Assembly: GCF_003589595.1 (NCBI RefSeq)
Contig: NW_020653945.1
Span: forward strand, 4,054,371-4,118,370
DNA from: Hyposmocoma kahamanoa
Lineage: Eukaryota > Arthropoda > Insecta > Lepidoptera > Cosmopterigidae
Direction: 5' to 3'
Length of the DNA stretch: 64,000 nt
Shown here piece by piece: positions 44,638 to 54,932 of this stretch. The notes under the pieces were generated by a model that was not told where the DNA came from, made no database searches, and was given only the letters and a program-made list of their open reading frames with translations. Position numbers and translations under genes: made by a program. Every line of letters begins with the position of its first letter. Positions within the stretch are counted from its first letter, which is position 1.

Positions 44638-44722
44638 TCTCAGTACAGAGTACTAAAAAACCGACCTCAAAAGTACGTGGAATTACATCTATGTCTTTGC
44701 CAAGTTTTATTGATATGTAAAA
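44638..44722 (+). repeat. MITE left-end fragment (AACCGA family)
   Basis: ATCTCAGTACAGAGTACT, AAAAAACCGACCTCAAAAG and GTGGAATTACATCTATG, then breaks off after CCAAGTTTTATTGATA. It is nearly identical to the left part of 43591-43859. Confidence 0.85.
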
Positions 44723-44765
44723 TAAAAAACAGTCGACGAATCATTGACGGTAGGACTTAAAACAG

Positions 44766-44976
44766 ACACACGACGATTTTTAGCAGCGATGCAAACGTGC
44801 GTTTATGAATAATTATGTACAAAAAATCTGCATAGGTTTATGCACATTATTTTGTTTTTTTTTATTGTAAATTTAAAAGTAAAATTAATAAATACATGAA
44901 ATAAATAAATTAGTTAATTTAAAACGTGTATCGCATTTGTATCGCGTTTGCATCGCTGCTAAAAGTCACCGTGTGT
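44766..44976. repeat. MITE with GCAGCGATGCAAACG terminal repeats
   Basis: The left arm (44766-44798, with TTTTTAGCAGCGATGCAAACG-like core) is matched in reverse complement by the right arm (44943-44976, GCGTTTGCATCGCTGCTAAAAG-like core). About 20 core bases match with one or two changes, and a weaker CACACG / CGTGTG pair lies outside. AT-rich 145-bp centre, no ORF. A related end lies at 1648-1685. Confidence 0.8.
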
Positions 44977-45688
44977 AACCGCTCTTAATGACTTTTATCA
45001 TTACGTGATTTTTAGCATTTTAAGGCAATGTTTGTCAAAACATATAAATTCCAAAATATAAACTTAAGGTTCTTTACCTCACCTACAAATTTATGGATAT
45101 TTTAATCTTGGTAACGTTTTCGCCATACTCCCTTTAATGTTGCTATCATGACTACCCCGCAGCTGTTATAACCTTTTTGTTATACTTTATAACCTCTGAG
45201 CTTCCATAAATTCCACAATTTGAACCTAACCAATATTAGGCATAAAGCCTTAAATATATATGCATCGCATTCCTTTACAAAATGCGCATGCAGGTGCACA
45301 TACCACATTTGGAAGCCAAATTTAAAAGACCATTCGGCAAGTCTATTTATATAACTAAGTTATGCAATGCCTAGACGGCGCGCGGCGGTTTGACCTGGGC
45401 CTCGAAACTATATCGGTAAAACTAGTTGCGGTTTTTAACTAGGTTGTTTTAAGTTTGATTTTTTTCTTACTTGTGATAAAGTTTACCGTGTGATATGAAC
45501 GGCTTAATGCAAAAACAAGTTTTGACAATCTTATTTTTTTATATATAACAATTAACTGGACTGAAATCTGGTAAGTTTCCTTGGCCCCAAATCTGCTAAT
45601 TTTAAATCGTCTCATTTGTGTGTTGATGGAGTGGTAATGGCAATTTTGTACGTTTGGTATTCTGCTTAATGTTAAGAGTAGAAAATTT
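44977..45688. other. Unassigned
   Basis: Nothing recognised. Confidence 0.35.
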
Positions 45689-45965
45689 TGTATGAAAAAA
45701 TATTTTTGTTAAATTTTACCAACTTCTGATGTCCAGATTTTTTTCTTACAATACAATTAAATGATTCTTACTAAAAATTTTGATCAATTTTATTCATGGA
45801 CAACTCACCCTTGACCAAAAAATTTACGCTATTTGTGTTGATGTTTGAAACAAATATACGCTATTTAATTCGGGAAAAATAGTTTAAAAATAGGTTAAAA
45901 AATAAGTTAAAAAAAATTGGTTAAAACTTAATAGTTCCTAAGACAGTTTCCTTGTATTCCCCCAT
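45689..45965 (+). repeat. Dispersed repeat D, copy 2
   Basis: AAATTTTACCAACTTCTG, TTATTCATGGACAACTC, CTTGACCAAAAAATT and CCTAAGACAGTTTCCTTGTA match 62578-62820 in order. An extra ~90 bp AT-rich stretch precedes the last block. A short duplicated CCCCATACCG follows at 45959-45983. Confidence 0.7.
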
Positions 45966-46204
45966 ACCGCATTTCCCCATACCGTCCCATTAAAAAAAAA
46001 CTGTATACTTCATTTGAAAATTAAACTGCTGATGAAACGAGTTAAAAATTAAGATATGCAATATCGATCATTAGTGATTGATTGAATTAATGCCGTCACT
46101 ACCATTCCACTGACACTGTATTGAGACTCAAATGCCACTAAAAGTAGAATTTAGGAGAATGACAAACATTATCATAATTCCAATGTAATCGCAGTGGAGT
46201 CTCA

Positions 46205-46346
46205 AGTGTCGACCGTTGAAACATTAACACAGCCACCGAAACAATAAATTTATTGCAAACCAAATTACCCAATCGCATAATTTCACGAAATTCGGCCGTT
46301 AAGTGGCCAGCTCGATCATGTGATTTAACACCGCTGGATTTGTTTT
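46205..46346 (+). pseudogene. Mariner-type transposase fragment, 5' part
   Basis: The frame reads TATETINLLQTKLPN, RIISRNSAVKWPARSCDLT and PLDLF. This is the stretch leading to the third catalytic Asp of mariner-family (DDE/D) transposases, where the family pattern is ...ISR...V.WPPRSCDLTPLDFFLWG. The Asp of PLD is present. Upstream codons (W-F-Q-Q-D-G equivalent) are mutated and include a stop at about 46219. The reading is cut at 46346 by the LINE and resumes at 50027. A dead copy. Confidence 0.85.
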
Positions 46347-46962
46347 GCGTTTTGACCCGTGCGGAGACGGAGAAAGAATACTATTCTCCGCCCCTTTTCC
46401 TCCGATGGGTGTCGTAAGAGGCGACTAACGGATTTTAGAGCTTCCATCTGCTCTACTGCGTGGTAGGGCATGGCCCGTCTGGTTAGTGACCACCGTACGC
46501 ATGGTGTAAAACCCGTCAAGTGACCGCTTGTCGGTCGCGTTTCGGGATCAGCCAGCGTATAACCAGAGCTCGAGTGAATGCTGCCGCGATGCAGTTGGTC
46601 TGTGGAGGCTTCCGTCGAACCAGTGCCAGGAAGACTTTGATAACCCGCCGGCCAGGGAGACCCGTAGAAACGGTTGTTCCGCTGGCCGCCCGTGGCACAG
46701 TACAGGGGCCCAAGCGAGTCTAACCAGCTCGTGAGGCTGCCTCACCATGCCACGCATAATCTCGGGGTGGTCCGTCGTGCCGGTTGGTGACCGGAAGGTG
46801 GGGTCCCGGTGGCCATTCCCGGGGGGGTTCGGGGGCCCTTCCGTCCGGCGGGTTAATGATACTCATCTGTAGGCAGATCTCTGGCGAAACAGGCCGCCAC
46901 ACTTTGACCATCTGCATCGCGGTAGCTTTTCCTCGATTCACACCTCCCTCCTTTTATCCACC
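46347..46962 (+). promoter_or_regulatory. LINE 5' leader / internal promoter region
   Basis: GC-rich, with short frames on both strands but none that looks like gag. It contains GGGTGTCGTAAGAGGCGACT, a block I associate with the leaders of lepidopteran LINEs. Full-length LINE copies carry their promoter here. Pol II elements cannot be picked out by eye. Confidence 0.5.
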
Positions 46963-49902
46963 ATGACAGCGCTTAAAATAAAATCTGGTCGAACAGCGGT
47001 GCACACCCCCACCACAACCAAACCGTTTGAGGTCGAGTTCGCTAACATCCGCGGACTCCATGCAAACCTCAATGCCGTCCACCACCATCTTGAGACGGCA
47101 CGGCCAGCAATGATGTTTTTGACGGAGACGCAAATAATCTGCCCGGCCGACACAGGCTACTTGCACTATCCGGGCTTTGTGCTTGAAGAATCCTTCAAAG
47201 CCAAAGCCGGAGTTTGCTTGTTCGTTCGGGCGGATGTTTGTTGTCGGCGTCTGCGCTGTCTGGAGGACCCTTCCTTTTCCCTCCTTGTGGTACACGTCGA
47301 CTTGGGCTCTCATAGCCGTGTCTATGTTTGCGTCTACCGATCCCATAATGGCGACATGGAGACAACTCGACTTATGGACCATCTTAGTCGGGTAGCAGAT
47401 GATGCGCAGGAGCGGTTTCCATTGGCGGAATTGGTGTTTTTGGGGGACTTCAATGCTCACCACGAGTTGTGGTTAAGTTCCTCCAAAACTGACCATGCTG
47501 GTAGAATTGCCCATGCATTCGCCCTCACGCACGACCTGACTCAACTGGTGAACCAGCCCACCAGGATCCCAGATATAGTCGGTCACGCGCCCTCTTTGTT
47601 GGACCTTCTGCTGACGAATCGTCCAGCTGGTTACCGAGTGGAGGTTCGAGCTCCTTTAGGATCTTCTGATCACTGCTTGGTATCCAGTAAAGTGCCTCTG
47701 GACCCGCTACCGCCTTCCGCGGTATCGAAACGCCAGATTTGGCACCACTCGTCGGCAGATTGGGATGGTATGCGGGATTATTTCGCATCCGTTCCTTGGG
47801 GGCAGCGCTGCTTCAGTGGGAAGGACCCAACAGCTAGTGCGGCTGCAGTTGCTGATGAGATAGTTTTAGGGATGGAATACTACATTCCAAATTCCTATCT
47901 CATCGGCAAAGGCAGACGCAACCGATGGTTCAACCGCGAGTGTGCCAGTGCTGCTGATAAAAGGCATGAGGCATATCGCGCTTGGATCAAAGGTATAGCA
48001 CTTGGAGATCCCGAAACCCACTCGCTGAAAGCAGCCTACAATAATGCCACCAAGTCCTGCAAAAGGGCTTACATTAGAGCGGATGCCCAGCGCGTTGCTC
48101 GGGTCGGCCAAGAACTACTGACGCATCCTACGGGCAGCCGTAGCTACTGGCGTCTGGCCAAAGCCGTGCAATCCAACTTCTGCCAACCCTCGCTGCCACC
48201 ATTACGATGTCCTGACGGAACTTTAGCCCACAAGCCGCAGGAGAAGGTCGATCTCCTGGCTAAACTCTTTGCGGCTAACTCCCGAATCGACGACTGCAAT
48301 GCACAGCCACCTATAATTCCTCACTGTGGCCACACAATGCCCGATCTTAAAATCAGGCAGTGTGATGTCCGTGCAGAGTTGCAGTCAATCGATGTCCGGA
48401 AAGCTAATGGTCCTGATGGCATTCCTCCAATCGTTCTGAAAATGTGTGCAGCGGAGTTGTCCCCCGTGTTAACGCGCCTTTACCGCCTCTCGCTCTCTTC
48501 AGGTTGTGTGCCGGAATCTTGGAGAAAGGCTAATGTGCAACCGGTCCCCAAAAAAGGAGATCGATCAGATCCGAATAATTACCGCCCAATAGCCGTAACT
48601 TCAGTTTTGTGTAAAGTGATGGAACGGATTTTAAATAAACAGCTAATCCACTACCTAGAAGAACACTCCTTAATTCACGATCGTCAATACGGGTTTCGGC
48701 CGAAACGGTCAACGGGTGATCTTTTAGCGTTTATTACACATCTCTGGGGTGTGGCTATTGATAAGCGTGGCGAGTCGATGGCTGTTAGCCTTGACATAGC
48801 CAAGGCTTTTGATCGGGTCTGGCACAAAGCTCTTCTCTCCAAACTCCCGTCATACGGCCTGCCTGCCCAGTTCTGCAACTGGGTCGCTGGCTTCCTGCAT
48901 GAGCGCAGAATCCGAGTGCTGTCAGACGGATGCGCTTCGGAATTCATGTCAGTGAACGCTGGTGTCCCTCAGGGGTCCGTTCTATCCCCCACGCTGTTCC
49001 TTCTGCATATCAATGATATGCTTCCACTTGGAAATATTCATTGCTATGCAGATGATAGTACAGTGCACGGAGGGTATAATGGTCACCCTGCGGCTGGGCG
49101 GGTCGAGACTGAAGAGAAGCGAGTGAATCTTGTCATTGAGCTCAATCGGGTGTTGGACCTCATATCTCAATGGGGCTCCAATAATCTTGTTGAGTTCAAT
49201 GCCAAGAAAACACAGGTGTGCGCGTTCACGGCAAAAAAGACACCATTCCTTCCCCTTCCTTCTCTTCAGGGCACACCACTTAGCCTACAGAGCAGCATTA
49301 GCATGCTCGGTACGGAGATTCGCTGCGATCTGAACCAGAGGGACTACATTGAAGCCGTGATAAAAACAGCTTCACGTAAACTCGGTGTCCTGAACAGAGT
49401 GCGACGCTTCTTCGCGCCGGATCAGTTGTGTCTCTTGTATAAGACACAAGTGCGATCGTGCGTGGAGTATTGTTCGCACCTCTGGGACGGTTCCGCTAAG
49501 TACCTTCTCGATGCCTTGGACAGATTGCAGCGGCGCGCTATACGCATTATCGGCAATGCAGAGGTCACTAATACTCTCGAACCTCTGCAATTGCGTAGAG
49601 ATATTGCGTCACTCAGCGCTTTCTACCGTTTATACCACGGCGAGTGCTCTGAAGAACTCTTTGACCTTATCCCACCTTCTCCCTTCCTCCATAGGAGCAC
49701 GCGTGCTGCTCTCCGGAGTCACCGCTATACTGTCTCTAGCATTCCATCGCGCACAAAGAAATTTGGTGACTCGTTTCTTTGTCGCACTTCCAAAAGATGG
49801 AACAATCTACCAGCACACGTATTTCCTCCTTCCTATGACATGGGGTCCTTCAAGCGAGGCGTGAAGAAGCACCTTGTAGGCCGGCAGGGTGAGGGCGACT
49901 GA
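46963..49902 (+). CDS. LINE ORF2: APE endonuclease and reverse transcriptase
   Basis: A 979-residue protein that nicks target DNA and copies its own RNA onto the nick (target-primed reverse transcription). The apurinic-endonuclease-like domain is about residues 25-245: FANIRGLHANL, TETQ (about 54-57), GDFNAHHELW (161-170) and SDH (235-237). The RT domain is about 515-770: VPKKGDRSDPNNYRPI, QYGFRPKRST (575-584), SLDIAKAFD with catalytic D611, GVPQGSVLSP (667-676) and CYADDS with catalytic D697-D698. The C-terminus has the jockey-group WNNLPAHVFPPSYDM signature. There is no RNase H domain. The start ATG lies in a good context (CCACCATGA). No stop or frameshift, so it may be competent or very recently inserted. 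Confidence 0.93.
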   Translation: MTALKIKSGRTAVHTPTTTKPFEVEFANIRGLHANLNAVHHHLETARPAMMFLTETQIICPADTGYLHYPGFVLEESFKAKAGVCLFVRADVCCRRLRCLEDPSFSLLVVHVDLGSHSRVYVCVYRSHNGDMETTRLMDHLSRVADDAQERFPLAELVFLGDFNAHHELWLSSSKTDHAGRIAHAFALTHDLTQLVNQPTRIPDIVGHAPSLLDLLLTNRPAGYRVEVRAPLGSSDHCLVSSKVPLDPLPPSAVSKRQIWHHSSADWDGMRDYFASVPWGQRCFSGKDPTASAAAVADEIVLGMEYYIPNSYLIGKGRRNRWFNRECASAADKRHEAYRAWIKGIALGDPETHSLKAAYNNATKSCKRAYIRADAQRVARVGQELLTHPTGSRSYWRLAKAVQSNFCQPSLPPLRCPDGTLAHKPQEKVDLLAKLFAANSRIDDCNAQPPIIPHCGHTMPDLKIRQCDVRAELQSIDVRKANGPDGIPPIVLKMCAAELSPVLTRLYRLSLSSGCVPESWRKANVQPVPKKGDRSDPNNYRPIAVTSVLCKVMERILNKQLIHYLEEHSLIHDRQYGFRPKRSTGDLLAFITHLWGVAIDKRGESMAVSLDIAKAFDRVWHKALLSKLPSYGLPAQFCNWVAGFLHERRIRVLSDGCASEFMSVNAGVPQGSVLSPTLFLLHINDMLPLGNIHCYADDSTVHGGYNGHPAAGRVETEEKRVNLVIELNRVLDLISQWGSNNLVEFNAKKTQVCAFTAKKTPFLPLPSLQGTPLSLQSSISMLGTEIRCDLNQRDYIEAVIKTASRKLGVLNRVRRFFAPDQLCLLYKTQVRSCVEYCSHLWDGSAKYLLDALDRLQRRAIRIIGNAEVTNTLEPLQLRRDIASLSAFYRLYHGECSEELFDLIPPSPFLHRSTRAALRSHRYTVSSIPSRTKKFGDSFLCRTSKRWNNLPAHVFPPSYDMGSFKRGVKKHLVGRQGEGD

Positions 49903-49998
49903 TGATGCGTTGTTTTCACGCTGCACCAGTTGTCCTTGCGTCTGGACTCCGTTTCATTTAACATCAGGTGGGACGGAGTCATCTGTCGAGCTTAGTAT

Positions 49999-50026
<28 letters not shown>

Positions 50027-50029
<3 letters not shown>

Positions 50030-50212
50030 TTTTTATGGGGTTATGGTAAAGACACGGAGTCTATACGGAGTCATTCGAATCGACTGCAGCCTTCAAACTC
50101 AAAATTCGTGAAGTGATTAACGAAATAGACTCACCAATTTGTCAAAAAGTGATTAAAAACTGTGATGAAAAGAATCGACGTCTGTAACTGTCAGATATCA
50201 TTTTTCAATCAT
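50027..50212 (+). pseudogene. Mariner-type transposase fragment, 3' part
   Basis: Resumes at LFLWGYGKD (family ...FFLWGYVKD...). After a frame change it reads AFKLKIREVINEI, QKVIKNCDEKNRR, a stop, and SDIIF-like C-terminal residues before a final stop. This is the C-terminal helical end of the transposase interrupted at 46346. At least one frameshift and one premature stop make it non-functional. The transposon's right terminal inverted repeat was not located. Confidence 0.85.
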
Positions 50213-50495
50213 AATTACCAAACCTTATTTTATTAATACAATAAAAATTTGAATTATTGTCATCTAAATTTATTGTTTTTCTTTATTTACAAAACAAAGT
50301 TCTTGTTGAAAAACCCTATGGTTTGGATTTTATCGAACAAATTCCGTACGCCTCTATATACCGCCATTGTTACTTGTTTTGGTTTAGTCAAGATAAATTT
50401 GACTCAAGTATCAAAAAAATGCCATCAACACGACAATCCTGTGACAACTATTATTATTTCACGTACATAAATTAATAGTTATTTGTTCTGCAAGG
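50213..50495. other. Unassigned
   Basis: Two overlapping plus frames (about 72 codons) with no family. Possibly the remainder of the mariner element. Confidence 0.35.
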
Positions 50496-50497
50496 CT

Positions 50498-50640
50498 GCA
50501 AAGTTGTTCTTTGACGCCGCGAGTGCTTGTATTGAAACCTGAGCGAGTGAAGTAAGCTAAGACTCGCTTCGCTCGTGGTTCATAAATAAATTCCTGAGCG
50601 TAGCGAGGGTTTCAAGCCACGAGATGCAAAACAACTTTGC
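50498..50640. repeat. Hairpin-forming foldback repeat
   Basis: Outer arms GCAAAGTTGTT (50498-50508) and AACAACTTTGC (50630-50640) pair perfectly. Inner pairs TTGAAACC (about 50532) with GGTTTCAA (about 50608) and CTCGTGG with CCACGAG keep the nested order. The centre is a run of TCGCTTCGCTCG-type words. About 145 bp, non-coding, MITE-like. Confidence 0.8.
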
Positions 50641-50964
50641 TGCCGAGCGAAACACACAACTTTTCACCTCACTATAGCGTGGAAATTGATGGATGAGAGA
50701 AAAACAGTTGAACTATAAAACATCAGTTTTTTTTATCAAAAGAAAAATTTTGTATTCGGATGCGTTCTGAATTTGCACCTCATTAGTTTTTATTCTTGTT
50801 TGTACTTATGATTTTGTGTGATTAAGTCATTGACTTACAATTATATGGACGTCGGGTCCGCTCTAAAAAGTGTCCGAACTTATAGGGCGTTAAAGTCGTA
50901 TACAGAGCGTCATTCACGCTTTAGTCTTCGTTTGTTCGACTGACAGCGAAGCAAGAAAAAATAG

Positions 50965-51092
50965 ACAGTACTGCGATGACATTACAATTTAAATTCAACG
51001 TTTTAGCTTTTTCATATTCCTTTACATGTCACTACGTTTAAATAGGTTGACTTGGGACATTTTTTTCGTGGTTTTTGTATTAGACCCGTCGT
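50965..51092 (+). repeat. Dispersed repeat C, right third only
   Basis: GCGATGACATTACAATTTAA, ACATGTCACTACGTTT and TTCGTGGTTTTTGTATTAGA match 11280-11397. Confidence 0.7.
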
Positions 51093-52153
51093 CCATTTCT
51101 TTGTAAGTCAATGGATTAAGTGATTATTTTATTTCTTCGACGAATTAAAACAATTTAATAAACACAATTATTCATCATTGTCAGTTTAATGTCAACGATA
51201 ATAAAAATAAAACATACCAACGTATTTATATTACATAAGCAAGTTATACACGGCAAATCGCGTAATTGAATGTGTTATTATCTTTTTCTTTTTCATCGAA
51301 AGAAAAAATTAGGTGCACCACAGTTCATCGTCAAGTTCGAATTTCAAAAACCTTTTCCTAGCGTGTATAAAACACTTCCGCGCAGATTTCTAATAAGAAA
51401 GAAAACCTTTCCGAGCTAGTGAGGTGAAAACAAATGTGTTGTTATATTGCACGCTATTTGAATCAACTTTTCAGTAAAGTAGCTTATGTATTGATTTGTT
51501 AAGATAAATAAACGATTTTATTATTATTATGTCAGGATTGTCTGTCAATATCGATTGAGACACAACGAATTGCATAATGTTCAACTGTCTTAAAAACAAT
51601 TAATCCATCCATAAGACGTAATGAGGACGACACTTTGACAGTATACTATATAAAATGTAATAAGTCCGTGCAACATAAATTACTTGTCAACAAAACTTGT
51701 TAAAATTTTACGTAACTAATCTATCTATGTCCAACATACAACTTGTTTTACTGAGGTCAATAATAAATCTAAAACTAGGCACGTGTTTATTTTTATGTAA
51801 TAATTAATACATATTGTTGTTTGTATAAAGTTGTTAGTCCACTTTCAAATCTTTTTATTAATTAATTTCTAGTTTGTTAGATAGAAATAAAAGACTGTTA
51901 TATAAATTAACGTACGTTACTTTAGAAACCAATTTCTTTTGTTGTTACTTAAGATCGAAAACAAAGAAAATGTAAAGTTAAATTGCTTTATTTGACATGT
52001 AACGTTAAAAACATAAGACGACGAATTAATAATAAAAAACAAGTCAAATGGCTCTAAGGCTTAAGGTACAGACTGCTAAAGGCAGTATTTGTTTTATTTC
52101 TGACAGAAATACGTATTTTCAAATAAAAATTCGTATTTTGTAATCGGTATTTC
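51093..52153. other. Unassigned AT-rich DNA
   Basis: Nothing recognised. Confidence 0.4.
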
Positions 52154-52223
52154 ACACGCGCGCGTGCACATATGCACACACACACACACACACANNNNNN
52201 NNNNACACACACACACACACACA
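52154..52223. repeat. CA/AC microsatellite split by assembly gap
   Basis: CACGCGCGCGTGCAC leads into (CA)n, then ten N at 52195-52204, then (AC)n. The true repeat length is unknown. Confidence 0.95.
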
Positions 52224-53894
52224 TTTTTAACATTTTTTCAACATTGCACTAGGTTCCTTCACATTTTAATTCCACTTTACCTTTTACAACAGGTGGAGTG
52301 GAATCATCTGCCTGTCAGGCAAAAAAATAATCTAAATGATTTAAAAAAACAAAAACCCGACTGCAAAAATATTCAAATGGAAAGAAGAAAAGTTATACAA
52401 AAACTGGACTGCATAAAAAATATCTGGAAAGAGATGAACAAACTTATGACACTCCAACTATCTAAACGAATCTAACGACACCTCTTATGTCAAAATTCAT
52501 CAAGCCCTTTAGGCTGCACAGCGTGACATACAAATAGATATACATATCTACATACTGTGGCGTTTACGCTACTTAGTACAGGAATAGCTCAATGAAACAA
52601 CATGTGTTTACTTCACATACACGTGCGATACGTCCTCTCGCACCACTTTCTATTGTCGTAATGCGGGAACTGCCGCCCGCAATGTAACTTATATTACCTA
52701 ATGTCTATGGTACATTATGTGCGTACACTACATCTCTCCCTTTCGATAAAATTAATACAAATTTCAACAATGTGTACTTTTACTTTACTTTTATAATCAT
52801 TACTAACTGTCACAATCTACTAAATGAATATAGTCTAAAGCATTTTACATTGTTCTTCATTGTGTTAGTTTTTGTCACCTTGATTGCCCCTCTATTTTCT
52901 TTTGTACTTAATTCTTGACTTGTCTAGTCATTTTCCACGTGTATATTTCTTCTTTTGCTTATATAATTGAACATCGGGTGCTATTTATTATACATCATAA
53001 GGTAATATCGTTCTTCCAGACGGAGTTTTGGCATGAACTTATTTTAAAAAGCTTAATTTGTCGCAGTTTTGTTTTACGATCTCGCCGTTCGGTTGTGGCA
53101 AGTATGGCTTTGAATAGTAAGTCTAATACTAAATTTCGAGTGGAAAGATTTAAATTAATAATGTTCGATATAATAATGGCATACTGACTGGGTGCCAAAT
53201 TTGACAAAATGTAGAACCTTTACGATTTCCTTGAATTATTATGGATTTCCTAATGTGACTGTAATAGTCAATTACGAGGAATATATATATATATAAACCT
53301 GGAAAATCAATAACTTGTTAGTTCACGTTGTGTTATCAATTGGCGTCTTTTCATAGGCACAGGAGGGCTAGATCCAGAAGCTAAAGTGCAACTTTTTCAG
53401 CAACCATTATTACTCGCCTTTTTTTTTTAAATAAACAGCAGGCTTGTAGTAGTTAGTAAGTTCATAGTAGGCTTATATATTACATTCAATTCAACTATAA
53501 GGAATGTATTTCCGATAGCGACTGACATGACGTTCGTCCTGCACCATCTTAATAGTTCATCGGTCTTTTTAATTCAAAATATGAATTGTCTGTGTTGATA
53601 GTAAACCATCATCCTGGTTTCAACCCTGCTGGGTATAGGCCTGGATGAGATTAGCGTTGATAGTTCATCTGTCTTTTATTCAGTGGGAGCGGTGCGAGTG
53701 GGAAAATGAGCTATCTTTCACTGCTTTTAGTATAAGGTCGAGTAAGATGCACAACTGAACGTTGCCAGCTCGCTTTAAGTCTCTAATACTTATAAATGGT
53801 GGCACATTAATCGCTACATCGACAGATTTTGTTCCGTTGCACTGGGGGAGATATTCAAACAAACGTGTATAGGTCGATGAGCTGCTAATTGGAC
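52224..53894. other. Unassigned
   Basis: AT-rich. A TA microsatellite at about 53283-53296. The minus frame 53680-53862 has a plausible protein look and lies just downstream of the hAT remnant in the same orientation, but no match can be claimed. Confidence 0.35.
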
Positions 53895-54300
53895 ATTACG
53901 TATGTTTTCAATATTTTCCGGTATCAATTTCGTTTGACACTCAATATCCATTTATAAGATGAGAAGGATCTTTCAACATCCACAGATATAAGAGGAGCAT
54001 ATTTGTACAAACTTTCGTTATTTATGTCAATGCCCTTCACAATTTTTCCAATGACTCTCTAATCACATCATAATCGGTGTTTCAGTATAACACTCTTTCA
54101 ATTTTTTTTCTTCGTCAGTGGTACAATTCATTACTTCTCTGACATCGTTAAGAACATGTAAGAACTCGGACATTGATAAATCTGATTTTTGTAATTCAGT
54201 AAGGGCTATTTGAATAATTGAATAATATTTAACATTGGTAGAATATCACCGCTATCTATAATATTTTGCGTTTCTTATGGAAAGAGCCTCATTGCTATTA
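53895..54300 (-). pseudogene. hAT-type transposase C-terminal remnant
   Basis: The minus strand reads IALTELQKSDLSMSEFLHV and NDVREVMNCTTDEEKKL, then in another frame SLEKIVKGIDINNESLYK followed by YAPLISVDVERSFSSYKWIL. The last block is the hAT dimerisation signature (Y-x-P-x-x-S-x-D-V-E-R-S-F-S-x-Y-K). It ends in a premature stop soon after SVKRN. At least one frameshift separates the two parts. No DDE domain or BED finger upstream is readable. Dead. Confidence 0.78.
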
Positions 54301-54932
54301 AAGCTGTTTAAAACATTAGATATTTACTTCTTCTTGTCGATATCAAATATTACAATCGACATTATTCCAATTGCATAAGCACAAAATAGTATTTTTCGAT
54401 TTGGTCGAGTGTTACTTATTTGACAGTAATTGTTTCGGACGGAATGTCGAGTGAGAACGAGAATAGATCCACTGGCACGAAGTGGCATTTTGAAAGCTTC
54501 GTCTTGTCGTGGAAGGCGTTGGGCAAGTACTACGCGGAAAGTCACCAATGCGAGTGCACCAAAAAATCCACTAATATAGACGGAGAAATATGATAAAGCT
54601 AGTCACGTCATAACCCTGACTTTATGAACACGAGCGCTCCATAAATTTTATTAATATTCTCCTCAAAACTCTCTAAGCTATTTACAAACCCTTTGAACAC
54701 TTGAGCTTCAACTGGACAATTTTCTTGAAAACTGTTTGACTTGGCGTATCGAATATTAAATCAAACCCGAACAGTTTAATAATTCTATTTATACTTTACA
54801 CAATACAGAGTTTCACAGAATCAACAATAACGTGAATGTTCGACATTTGATAGCGAAATATTGAAAAAGCTTTTAGCGAGAAACATAATATAGATGCGAA
54901 TTATCAGACGTGAAAATTTTATTAACGTACAG
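54301..54932. other. Unassigned
   Basis: The minus frame 54324-54548 lies upstream of the hAT remnant in its orientation and could be more of the same transposon, but no motif supports it. Confidence 0.35.

Larger units (their letters stand above)
46347..50026 (+). mobile_element. Near-complete non-LTR retrotransposon (CR1/jockey group LINE)
   Basis: About 3.68 kb: a 615-bp GC-rich leader, a single 979-codon ORF, a 100-bp 3' UTR (CATCAGGTGGGACGGAG near its end) and a 26-nt poly(A) at 50001-50026. The start is placed where mariner similarity ends. The flanks TTGTTTT (46340-46346) and TTATTTT (50027-50033) form a likely 7-bp target-site duplication with one change. The GC content contrasts sharply with the host sequence. 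No separate gag-like ORF1 was found, so it is either a single-ORF type or lost ORF1. Clade from motifs only. Confidence 0.88.

Noticed and set aside
46954..47463. 169-codon minus ORF and the other frames overlapping the LINE
   Set aside because: All are shadows of the 979-codon LINE ORF or of its GC-rich leader.
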